DNA of 64,000 nucleotides from Marisa cornuarietis (lineage: Eukaryota > Mollusca > Gastropoda > Architaenioglossa > Ampullariidae), in contig SMMW01000518.1 in the NCBI GenBank assembly GCA_004794655.1, positions 1,614,001 through 1,678,000 on the forward strand. The letters run 5' to 3'. The translations under genes were made by a program, and so were the position numbers. Shown one piece after another: positions 10,239 to 20,627 of this stretch (positions are counted from its first letter, which is position 1; each line of letters starts with the position of its first letter). The notes beneath the pieces are model-generated. The model made no database searches, was not told the DNA's origin, and saw only the letters and a program-made list of their open reading frames with translations.

Positions 10239-11387
10239 CCCTCCCGCTTCCCCCGCAACAGCGCCCCTGTATTCACCTGCCGCCCGGTAACCGACAGCAG
10301 TCGAAAAGCTTTTTCGAGATTTTTATCATGCTGTAGTAACCTCACAGTCTTCTGTTGCGTGTCGTCTGCCTTGTCGACTCACAGCAGAGACAGCGGCTGG
10401 GCATCACTCGCCCCACGTTGAGTGAGTAGGTGGAAAGTGCGTCACGATCAGCTGCTGGTGACAATCGTTCACTAACAAACAAACCGCGCAGATGAAGCGA
10501 GTTCCTGGTAATTGATACGTCTCCTTTAATGCAAAACTCGCCAAGGGAGGCGACTTTTTGTCCGTGGCTAGTTTTAGCATCTCCGAACTGTTAACAGCGC
10601 TGGCAGCAACGAGAGAACGAGAGGCTAGCATGCCGCGACCATTAGAATCATGCTGAAAACAAGACCACCGCCGGACTAGAAGACTATAACCGTAAATTAA
10701 GAGCCGTGAAAATAGCTACCGTGTGACGTAATACGGTAGCTAGCGCCGACGCCGAACTTCAACATCTGACCCTACCCCCTCCTGCTAGGCGCCAGCCTCT
10801 AGGTTTCGGGAAGGAAAGAGTGGTAGGGAAGTGGCCGGGGAGAAGGGCAGAGTGAGAGATAGGCGCCAAGTGTTTCTTCGTATTGGCGTCAAGGGAAGGA
10901 AATGTTAAACGGGGGAGGGGGGAGGTGGAGTGGCACACCGGAAGCTCGCTGTAGGGATGACATAACACTGTGTTAGGTAAAAACCATTTTTCTCGGTCGA
11001 TGACGAAGCAGAACGACTCGAGAAAGGGGAGGTTTTTTTTCTACGTAGCTCATCCAGCTGCGAACCGTCTCATACCCCCACCCCCCATGACCTCCACCCA
11101 CCCCGCGAAACGTGGCCTGTGTCATTTTCAAGACTGAACCTTTTGTTGACTCTTTACCCTCCTGCCCCACCACCCGACCTCCTCACCTGCGCGCGCCAAA
11201 AGTGTGGGCAAGGCACGAAGTTGCCCGCCTCATCTGGAGAACGCGCTCAGCGAAGCTGGGTCAGAGTTTATGTGCTTGAAAAAAAGACCAAGGTTAAAAG
11301 CTGTCTGGGAATTGTCACGTATCAAAAAAAGATACAACTATGCGATTGCTACTTTGTTTTATTTCTCCTCTGTGTTTGTATAAAACA
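10239..11387. other. intergenic, no recognised gene; short inverted repeat
   Basis: The only structure I note is a 9-bp inverted repeat, AGCTACCGT (10714-10722) and ACGGTAGCT (10733-10741), with a 10-base loop containing GTGACGTAAT. Open frames here do not resemble known proteins. Confidence 0.5.
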
Positions 11388-11529
11388 TCGATGTCACCCC
11401 CCATCCCGACGGTGTACCCTGCGAACAGGTGTCACATACAGTGTCCCGAGACGAGATCCGAACCAAAGGGTCCTCTCACCCTGCAGTGGTGACAAGCGAG
11501 TATTTTAACCACTACGCTACCGGACGACC
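11388..11529 (-). mobile_element. tRNA-derived SINE copy (5' part)
   Basis: On the minus strand a tRNA-like head starts near 11,529 with GTCGTCCGGTAGCGTAGTGG (box A TAGCGTAGTGGTTA). Box B, GGTTCGGATCTC, is well preserved. After the head comes a family body (TCTCGGGACACTGTATGTGA and onward to about 11,388). It shares the CTTGTCACC segment with the plus-strand copy at 3516. The 3' end is not clear. It is not a working tRNA gene because no acceptor stem closes. Confidence 0.65.
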
Positions 11530-13482
11530 TGAATCTCGACTACTAATCCCATCGACTGATTTATCACCGCCAACAATCGTTCCTTGTACAGACGTTCCTT
11601 GTGTATACAGACGAGGCTCTCGCTCATTATATTGTTATACATAACAAATGACGTCCTCCAGGCCCTTCTGTTTTCACAGGATAGGCATGTTTGTTGTAGC
11701 CCTGAAGTAAAACAATGTCTCTGACATAATCCTAAGATGTTCTTAGGTCGAAAGCTGCTTCCTAATTACATACGCGCACGCTCGCATAGAGAGTGAGCGA
11801 GCAGAACGGAATGTCACATTTGTCCGTATTCACGCCACACATACTATGAAATATGGCATCTCTCTCTCTCTCTGTTATTTTTGTCTCTTCCCTGAATGAT
11901 TAGCATTCTGATCGTGGGATGTGTACACTCATTTCAAACGTGAAAATAATTGCACATTTTACGTAAGAATTTTTAAAAGAGTTTTTCTTGTTCATTTCTA
12001 TAAACAAAATAGACATTTTTAGATCATTCAGATTTTAAAGTTCAAAGATAATGAAAAAAACAAACCGAGACAGATGCAGTCATCAACAGGCAAACTGAAA
12101 GGTGCGATGATTTTATTTAGTGCTTTAAGTGCTCAACATTAACATGCACCAAAATTCTTCCACTGAGATCTGTAACTGTTGTGTCTTTTATTTTGCGTGC
12201 GCGCCCGCGTGTGCATGCGTGTGCGCGCGCGTACATGGGGAGGGATTACTGTCGACATTGCCTCGTCACATACCTAACTTCTTTCTTTCCCCGTAACACA
12301 AAGATTTGTAACGATGTAATAATTTTCAAAAAAATGTTTTAAGCTTATAACTGTCACCAAAGCCGCAACATAATACGCCAACGAACACGTACAGTGTATA
12401 AGAAATATTTACCCTGGGTCAAAACTCATTACAATTTCTGAAACGGAGGCTCTCTTCATCTCCACCCAACACCATGACGAGATGTGTGTGTGTGTGTGTG
12501 CGCGTTGAGCGGGAGAAGGGGGAAACTAGAGCAAGTGTTTGTTTGCTTCTATTTTGGAATGGGGGAAGGAGAATGGCTGTGCTGTGTCGTGCTTTATTTA
12601 TCACACGCATTGTCGACTTGTGTGAGGTTACCCTAATGTGACGTGGCACAAAACGTGCGCGACAGAGAGGGCAAAAGAACGCGCGACACCTTCGACAAAA
12701 CTTCATCCCTAGCCAACGGAGCAGGCGTGAACATCCTTCTCCTACCTAACACATACACATCACAGTACTAGCTCTGCACGAGTCAGAGAAGCCGTAACAT
12801 CTGTAATATATCTAAAGAAGAAGCGATTTACATTTCAATTTTTTCTCGCGTATGTCCCCGAGTTATAGGCCGTTTTAACCGGAGACCAATTGTAACACAC
12901 ACGCAAATGAAAAAAAAACAAAACATGAGTAAAGAATTCAGATCTGGTAATAATTTGAGAGCAAGTAGGAGTGCAGCGGACAATGTGTGAACGCCTATAT
13001 GGTGTCTATTGCGGTAACACAGCTCACAAGCCAAGCAATACTCGTCAGGGTGACAGCGCGAGAACGCAGGTGACCGTTATCTACCCAAAGACAATCTGCG
13101 GCGACGTGATTGAAGCCAATCTTGTTGCCCCACCCTGTTCTTCCAACGGGCTGTGACTGCGCAGAAGTGGCAACAACTGCCCAACGAGTGTTTATGTCTC
13201 ATCTACTGCTTTACGGAGGCAACACGCTGACGGTCTAACTATTTAATATTACAGTCCCGTGTTTCTTTATTCACTAGTTTAAACGACTGGGTTTTTTAAT
13301 AATGCGGGGGGAGGGGTGAAGCTAAAAGTAGGCCCATGACATTTCAGTCGTCGGAGAGTGAAGTTTTCTAAAAGACTGCATGTTGTTTTGTAACTAGCCC
13401 GCCCCCACCCCTTCTAACTCGCACTCACACAATAGGTGGTGACTATCTCCGCTCCTTTGGTGTATTATTACCTTCCTTAATC
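11530..13482. other. intergenic, no recognised gene
   Basis: The stretch holds (TC)n at about 11860-11873, a GT/GC alternating tract at 12195-12235 that could adopt Z-DNA, and (GT)n at about 12484-12502. The open frames are short and unlike known proteins. Confidence 0.5.
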
Positions 13483-14476
13483 CTCTACGGCAAGGGTGGG
13501 GAACGTCCGCAGAATCATTTGATCCGCCCCAAGGCAATCGCAGATTTCAGCAAATCTATAAGCTTTTATCATAGCAACACAAATGCATTTTAAGTAAATA
13601 ATAATAACGTAAATTTTGAGGGACAAGCAAGGAACATCTATTACAGGGTTAGACGGGACACATAATAGATCATGACGGGACAGAAACGTATGCTTCTCTT
13701 AGGCTGCCCACGGCTTATTAAGAGGATTTGGGAGAATTATGCATGCATGTAGCCTTCATCCCAAGCCAAGGGTAGACCACTTCCGGTTTGATGTCGGCTG
13801 TTGATCCGCCTAGTGTTCTTCGACCGCTTCAGCTTATACAATTTTAAAAAAAATCGTTGACAAAGGTGTATAGTTTAGTGCACAAGCCTAAAAGTACCTA
13901 ACATTATCATTTCACGGATTTCAAAAGAATGAACAAATGAAAAACCTTTGGCTGGTAAAAATTAGTTTCGGGTTATGAGTTTATTTGTGCATGTGCAAAC
14001 ATGCCCGTGTGTTAAGCATGTGTGGAGACACTTTTTAAATGCCACGAACTCTTCCATCAAGAGGAGGTATGTATGTATTAAGCAGTCATTATTTTTATTA
14101 TGTAGTTTCACCGAACTTCCACAAACTTTGAAAATTGTGTATTAGAAAAAAAGGCTTTGTTTCTATATATATTCTGTCTCCTCTATGAACTTTGTAATTA
14201 CAAATATATACTTTACAGACTCCAAACAGTTGTTTCACTATGCTTTTCATAGTGGAAGAGCACAGTTTTTGCGCACCTAATTACGAAAAGACGGATTGCT
14301 GTGACTCAGAGGACAGCAGTGCCAGGCAGGCTAGGTAGGAAAATACACGTGGCCAAAACTAGACCAAATAAAACAGGCTCATTTTTAAGTAGGTAATTTT
14401 GTAGGGCCCAGGCATGATATTATAAATATAAAAATGGCTCTTGAAGGGAAAACGGTTCCCCACCCCTGCTCTACGG
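13483..14476. mobile_element. non-autonomous hAT element with perfect 8-bp target duplication
   Basis: The element is 13491-14468 (978 bp). The left end is CAAGGGTGGGGAAC. The right end, reverse-complemented, is CAGGGGTGGGGAAC, so 13 of 14 bases match. CTCTACGG lies directly outside both ends (13483-13490 and 14469-14476), a perfect 8-bp duplication. The CA-RGGGTGGGGAAC termini and duplication size are those of hAT transposons. The interior has no transposase frame, so it is a deletion derivative or a MITE. The perfect duplication suggests relatively recent insertion. Confidence 0.9.
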
Positions 14477-16149
14477 AGTCATACTCATTTCCACAGCTGT
14501 GTCGATTCAAGAGGGGAGATCGCTACGCCACACAGGAACCAATGGCGCGCCTCCGGGATTGAACGCTAGTGATCTGACCAATTCGGTTAATCCTACTTCC
14601 CACATTTGACAGGGGCTGAACCCAGTGCAAGACACATTTTCTTTTTTCCACTCTCGCGGTACACGCCAAAAAAAAAAACAAAAAAAAACTACGTCACCGT
14701 GAACAGAAAGAGGTCGAAACAGTGACGTCACAAAGGTCCAGAGATAAACCCAACATCATAACCGTATCCACATACTTTCTTAATTTCTGGCTTCTGACCT
14801 CCTTTTGTGCGTCGCGATGTTTGCAAGTTAACGGAATGGGTGCGGGGAGGGGAGGGGGGTAGTTCACTCAAATTCGTGGTGGTCTCTCACACCGAGATCA
14901 TTCCAGTCATAACAAGTGCACCCGGGGAGATTTTCAAAATCACAGGGGCTGACACGTCCACCGCTTGTTGGTCCCTCCCCGTCACTCCACAGCGGAAAAA
15001 ACATCTTCCTCTGCATGTGCGGAGAGAAGGGGAATGGAGATCCCCTCGCCGCGCCAGCTGAGAAAGAGTGAAGGGTGGAAAATGAGATTTTCTCACTGCA
15101 CAATTTCTACATAATAGACTGTGCGTGACAGGTAAAAGATAATCAGGTGTGAAAATGGAGAACGATTAAGATGCGCTAGGTGAAAAAGCACTCGCCCACA
15201 AATCATCGGCGGGGTTCTCAGTCGACAACGGTGATGCGTACAAAACTGTTCTAAAACTAGCACCTCGAAGTTGACGCCCAAACGGCGTTCGTGTGCAGTT
15301 GTGTTTCAGTACCAAGAGGCAGCAGCTTCTTCTCTTTCATTTATTTCACAAACAGTTTTGGGAGTCTCACGACGCCTAAGAATTCGTGCGATTGATAACA
15401 ATCACTGACTGAGCGGTAGGTACAGCTTTGATATGGGGAACTCGCGACGGCCATAATAAAAATGGCTCGCGGCATTTGTCGTCTGCTCGCTACACTCAAT
15501 TGCCCAAATGTACATAATAAACTAAACCTAAACCTACGCCAAACCCTACCCCAAACCTCTGACAAAATAACATAGACCGCCTATGACGTCACGAGCTCCC
15601 CCATATCAAAGTTCTGCCGAAAGGTATAGTGAAAGCTAACGGCCCATCAATAAATTTGGACGAACGTTTGTCCAAGTTTGGAAGAAACTTTTCACGTCTA
15701 TGTTTGTTCGATTGCTGCCTGATTGCCGAGACCAACTCTTGGTCTCTCGCGAAGTTGCAGTCTCTCATGTCTCGGTGAAGCTTCAACAGTTTAATTTCCG
15801 AAGCCGCGATAAAATAGACTTGCCATTCATTTGTTACTTAGATACTTTTTCTTTCTATCTTTTTTTTGCCAAAAGTCCTCGAACTTCGCTTCCCACGACT
15901 TGGTTCCAATAAACTGAAAATACAACTGACCGTGAAGCTTGAGCTTTTGTACCTCCATCAACACAAGAGTTTGTATCGTCTGCTCTTCTTGACGTTGATA
16001 GTTACACCGGAAGCGAATTTGTGCTTTTGCCTCGCTCTATGTTAACGCAGGAATTTCGTCAGCAAGCAGTCCAGCAGAGATACATGAGAATAGCATTAAG
16101 ACCTGCGTCTGTTTTTGATGTTGCATAGCACTCAGCCACTGGCTTTCTC
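14477..16149. other. intergenic, no recognised gene
   Basis: Short frames occur on both strands. None resembles a known protein, and no repeat boundaries are evident. Confidence 0.45.
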
Positions 16150-16226
16150 AGAGATAAACTATTCCTCTCTACGGCAACAAAATTGCCCTCTGGGACAAAT
16201 AAAGTATTATCTTATCTTATCAACAG
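16150..16226 (+). mobile_element. 3' terminus of a LINE/SINE-type retroposon with TTATC tail
   Basis: The sequence AATTGCCCTCTGGGACAAAT followed by AAAGTATTATCTTATCTTATC resembles the 3' ends of CR1/L2- or Rex-like retroposons. Those end in a short hairpin, GGGA(C/T)(A/C)AATAAAGTA and a short simple repeat. Only the end is recognisable, so the copy is severely 5'-truncated or diverged. Confidence 0.55.
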
Positions 16227-16930
16227 ATCTGTGTTGAAAAGTTGCCGAAATTGTTATCGAGAACACATGTCTAAGATGTTTTTCTTGCACATATATTGTT
16301 TCTGAAAGTTTCGTGGCTAATTCTTCACGATGTCAGTCGCCTCTTCGCTGTTATGCGTCACTGGTTACAAGCTTCAACTTTTGTCACCAAAAAGTTTTTA
16401 AAAATCAGTAACGGTTTCTGCTGCAAGACTGATTTTACAAGCGAACTAAAGCCACCTCAGTTAAAAAAGGGGGCCTGTCATTTCTTCCCAAGACCGTATC
16501 GCCCCACAGCCTAAGTCAAATTGTCCCAGCTATATCTATATAGTCCCAACAAAAGCCGAATCGTCCCAGGCCCAAAAAGACGAATGTGTTACTCAATGGC
16601 GCGCCCGTCGCCATGTTGACACTGGAAGCTGAGGGGCGACGTTATGGAACTTTGCTGCTAGAACAGAGGTGTGGGGAATAACCCCACTAAACAGAGGGGA
16701 AGTCCTAGCCTTCCAACCATCGCCAGCCTAACAAGTCTGACCAATTTGAGTTACAAAAGCTTAAATCAACTGCCATCCTCTAGGTGGAATAAACCTGCCA
16801 GTAACAACTTTGTTCAGTTCTTCGTGGGTTTAGCTATGCAGCCATCAAAGAAGTTTCAATATCTTGGAGTTCACAATAGAAAAGGGTTCTTACTGAATGA
16901 ATTTTTACTCAATGAAAACAGTTCACTCAC

Positions 16931-17054
16931 AATGGTAAGGCCGATGCCAATGGACAGCTGGAGTTTGCTGAAGCCCATGAGGCCAAGTTTGCCAATTTTG
17001 AGGCTCACACCTAGGTGTTGCTTCAATGCCCGCTGAATTAACCATGCTAACAAC
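16931..17054 (-). CDS. candidate exon: N-terminal segment of a BLTP2/hobbit (KIAA0100)-like protein
   Basis: The minus strand reads 41 codons beginning LLAWLIQRALKQHLGVSLKI and ending LQLSIGIGLTI. They are bounded by CAG before 17,054 and a strong GTGAGT donor after 16,931. A hydrophobic helix followed by LKIG...L.LSI..G.TI resembles the start of BLTP2 (KIAA0100, Drosophila hobbit), a tube-shaped lipid-transfer protein anchored in the ER at its N-terminus. In that family the text continues with a glutamate-isoleucine-aspartate stretch. I could not find the next exon in the 16.9 kb downstream, and no first exon is recognised upstream. It may be a remote exon of a large gene running out of the window, a relic, or chance similarity. 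The match is from memory, not a search. Confidence 0.35.
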
Positions 17055-18200
17055 CTGCAATCACAATGTCCACTGGATGATCAGCTTGCAATCACATTAT
17101 CTATTGGGTGAAACATAGTTATCACTAGTGAGAGAAATAGAAATAATTATATTATTTCTTCAGTTACACTCAGTTTTGACACCTATGTGTTGTTGTACAA
17201 GATACATCCTATTTAAAGCAAAACACTAATTGCACAGAAATTGCTAGTGAACTTCAATGTATAAGCTATGTGATTAACAATCTTCTGCAAAAATGCTGAT
17301 TAAAAAAAAAAAGATTGTTAATGTATGAAATGAAAGTGTTCAAAAGGGGGTTTGTGTTAGCATGTCTGAGCATCATGTGACAAATGTCTCTAAAAAAAGA
17401 AAGAACTTCAATTCGTTTCCATACACATGCTTCAGAAATGCTAATGTGATGTTGTAGTGAAGAATTTTCTAAAACCAGCAAGGATCTAAGTTTTTCTTTT
17501 TCCAAAATATTTATTACTAGCAACACACACATTGATACTAAAACCTTAGACCATTTCAAGACATATAATTAGCTAACCAAACTATGTGAACATTAATAAC
17601 AGCTTCACATAGTCTTTATGGTGGCATATGTGCTTTATTTCCATAGCTGGGTCAAGAGTCTAGTGATTCTACATCTTTTGCATATGAATAAACCATTTAT
17701 CAGTCATAATATAACAAGATTTACATACTCTAAATAAGAACATACAGTGAATGGCATTGTTAATTTTGGTATTTCATGGAATGTAGTTTAAATTTAAATG
17801 GTGGAATAGTGCAGCAATTCGTATTATCTGCATCTTATTCATTGGGATTTTTTGTCCTGTTTCCCTCTTCCATGTGTGTGATTTTAAGTTCTGTCATTCT
17901 GCAAACTTCTAAGCTTCTCCAGTCATGTGTGTGGATGACAAGAAATGAAAAAGGCAATTCAACAATGGCTGGAATTTTTCTATTACTTGACAACAAATGT
18001 ATGGTCAAGAACTCCTAAATCTATATAAAGTGTGTTTTCATTTCACTCATTGACCAAGCAGGGAGCATTTGACTTGTGCCATGGATCTGATAGCCATGCA
18101 GACAAACATGGGCCCTATTCACCCCTATATTACTGCATGTAACAAAAGGTACTATTTTGTCATATCAAAGTGAAAGGCTTGTCCAGTGTTAGCTACAACT
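17055..18200. other. intergenic, no recognised gene
   Basis: AT-rich sequence in which I see only short frames on both strands. Confidence 0.45.
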
Positions 18201-18504
18201 AATAATAATAATAATGTGAACTTATAATGCGCAGAATCACGAATAAGATAGATCGCACTCTCTGCGCAGTACAATTTGATAGAAAGAAACATAACAACCA
18301 ATAGACAGTGAGGTACACATAGGGACACTGAACAACATAAAGATGAGGTACAAGTCAGGAATAGTACTTTGTAAAAAGATATGTTTTAAGAGAGCGTTTG
18401 AATGCAGCCTTGGAGGCTGAGTGGCGAATGTGATGTGGTAGAGAGTTCCACTGCTGAGCAGCACAAAGGGAGAACATCTATTGTCCGTATGTGACTGTCT
18501 TTAT
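18201..18504. repeat. dispersed repeat copy A, starts with (AAT)n
   Basis: The copy begins with AAT repeats and GTGAACTTATAATGCGCAGA. It ends near 18,504 with GGGAGAACATCTATTG...GACTGTCTTTATA. The copy at 41,492-41,910 shares both ends and most of the interior (GAGAGCGTTTGAATG, AGAGAGTTCC, CAGCAC) but is ~115 bp longer in the middle. The family looks non-coding and retroposon-like. Confidence 0.75.
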
Positions 18505-20400
18505 ATAACTAGACATTACTCTCACTCCCAGCTTCTTCACAAGTATCCAAATATTTAGTGATGGCGTCACATGTAACCTACACCTTTAATCTCAACAAGA
18601 TACATGATACTCAAGCAGGTAAAGGAAATTAAACTGGAAACATACCATGCTTCATGCTGTCAGCAGTAACTTTATCTATTAATACCATGTCATAAATCCA
18701 ATTCAGCTCTCTCATCCTTTGCTGGCTTTTCTTAAGTTACTACTGAGCAATGGTTACCAAAAAATTTTTTCAAAATCATGTTTTACTAAATTAAAGGATC
18801 TAGGTGTTGCGAACATCCTTTGCATAATAAGAAAACAGTTAAAGCATACATAGAATTAACTATAGTTAGCTGAATACTGAAGGAATGGAAGAGCATTTCA
18901 TTCTCTTTCGACTTGCAAAAGGGTCTAGTGTGGGGTGCAATTATTTTTCTAATGATTGGGAAATCAGTGCAACATACTACTTCCCCAAATCTGGGTAAAT
19001 GCTACTCTTCAGTTCTCATGATACATTCCTACAAACATTACCATGCACATAAAGACAACACAGACATCAGGACTGTACATGTGTACATTCATGTTGTCAA
19101 GGCTACAGCCAGTAGGAGAACTGGGACTATATATTCATTTGGCATATATGTGGACACAATTTTAACCTCTTTCTGTGAGGTGTGTAGGCTTTATCCAGTC
19201 ACTGGACCAAATTTGTTTTTAAATAGACTTAACTCAAAATGGATTTCAGGCTGAAAAATGGCCCATGCCTGTGACAACTCAACAAATGTTAACTGTATTT
19301 TTGATAATTTTAAAGCCACTTAAATTTTGTTTTTTTCCAGTTGCTAGAAATGTATGGAAAATGACAAACACAAACCAAGCCAGAACAGTTACCTCACACT
19401 TAACCATCAAAAAATTTAATCAGTAAACAAAGGATTATAACAGTATCATTTAAAAGAAGTGGTTTTTTTTTAAAAATAAGACTGAGTATTTAGTAATTAA
19501 AACCTTTAGACTTTAATTAAACCAAAATCATGGAAGAAGACAAAGCTAAGTCTTTCCTACAGTTTAGATAATTCTGATATTTATAAAAGCGTACATTAAA
19601 AAATCTTTTTCCCTTAGTGAAAAAATTTACATTGATAAGACTGGATTATATGTGAGAATAATGAGTAAAGAAATCTAATAGGCTCTCCAATTGTGGTCAT
19701 TCTTCTGCTAGATGCAGCAAGGATAAATATCTAGGTAAGTCCACCAATTAATAATTAACCGTATGAAGGTATCTTGCCCAATCTCTGTCTCCTCTAACTC
19801 ATCTTTATGTGAATGTGTGTGCATGTACGCAACTGCACTTGCTGCACTATTAGCTCAAGACATAAAAAGCCCTAATTAGTTAAAATCAAGGTACTGCTGA
19901 AATGTAAAGTCCAGTCTTATTTAGACTGGCTATTATTTATATTTATACAAGTTCAAATCAAATGTCAAAAAACTTGCTCGGTTGGTTAACAGAAACTCAT
20001 TGTTTTGATTTTATGGACTGGAAGGAACGCATTAAAGTTCCCCATAAACTTAAAAATTCTCAGGAAGGACACAGAATGAAAGCAGCAGCGATAGAATGTC
20101 ATTCTTCGTGCTTGATGGTAATGAGTGATTATTATAAAATAGTTGTACATGTAAATGCCCAAACAAAATCTTATTGACTTGGTGATTGATTTCTCCTATT
20201 CGTGAAGTTAAAAACCAAGTATTTTATACTTTAGTGATTATAGTAAGTTCTTACTTGCTGAAAACCCAAAATCCAGCTAAAATGTATATCACAGTGAATA
20301 AAACATTCGCCATTTGTAGTCAGAGACTGCCAGCTTCTTGGTCACTATTTCTTTATGACCATATCGAGTAGGTTTGAACTCGCCTCCCTTCTGTAAGTCT
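18505..20400. other. intergenic, upstream of MED13; no recognised gene
   Basis: AT-rich. The longest frame (+ 18,913-19,254) is not recognisable and has no splice or domain support. Confidence 0.45.
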
Positions 20401-20627
20401 GCATGCTGCCATGTTGCACTAAATTGGGTCAAGGACCATGTGACTGAAGCTGGCCAATCATTGAGAGTAAACCTTACCGCCTTGTTGTTCCCAGCGAGTC
20501 AGCCATTACTGTCGCCATATTATGCGAAGTATCTGATAATGAACAGAATTTTCTGAAATTATAGTCAGCTGTGTTTTATAGCTGCAAAATTGGATATACT
20601 GTGGGGTGAACAGAACATGGAGTGACC
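20401..20627 (+). promoter_or_regulatory. probable MED13 promoter / 5' UTR
   Basis: Before the MED13 ATG there is no TATA box. An inverted CCAAT box (ATTGG, 20,424-20,428 region), a direct CCAAT (20,454-20,458) and an E-box-like CATGTGAC (about 20,437-20,444) sit close together, and GCCAT motifs of the YY1 type follow (about 20,503 and 20,514). Three tiny upstream reading frames lie at 20,522-20,536, 20,539-20,556 and 20,617-20,625. The transcription start cannot be fixed from sequence alone. Confidence 0.45.

Noticed and set aside
9904..10290. 128-codon plus-strand frame, and the plus frames at 8231-9011 and 9474-9761
   Set aside because: Antisense shadows of the LINE reverse transcriptase.
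11440..11529. true tRNA gene on the minus strand
   Set aside because: A and B boxes are good but the cloverleaf does not close, and SINE body sequence follows directly.
16671..17036. 121-codon plus-strand frame
   Set aside because: No family similarity; the opposite strand carries the better-supported exon-like segment.
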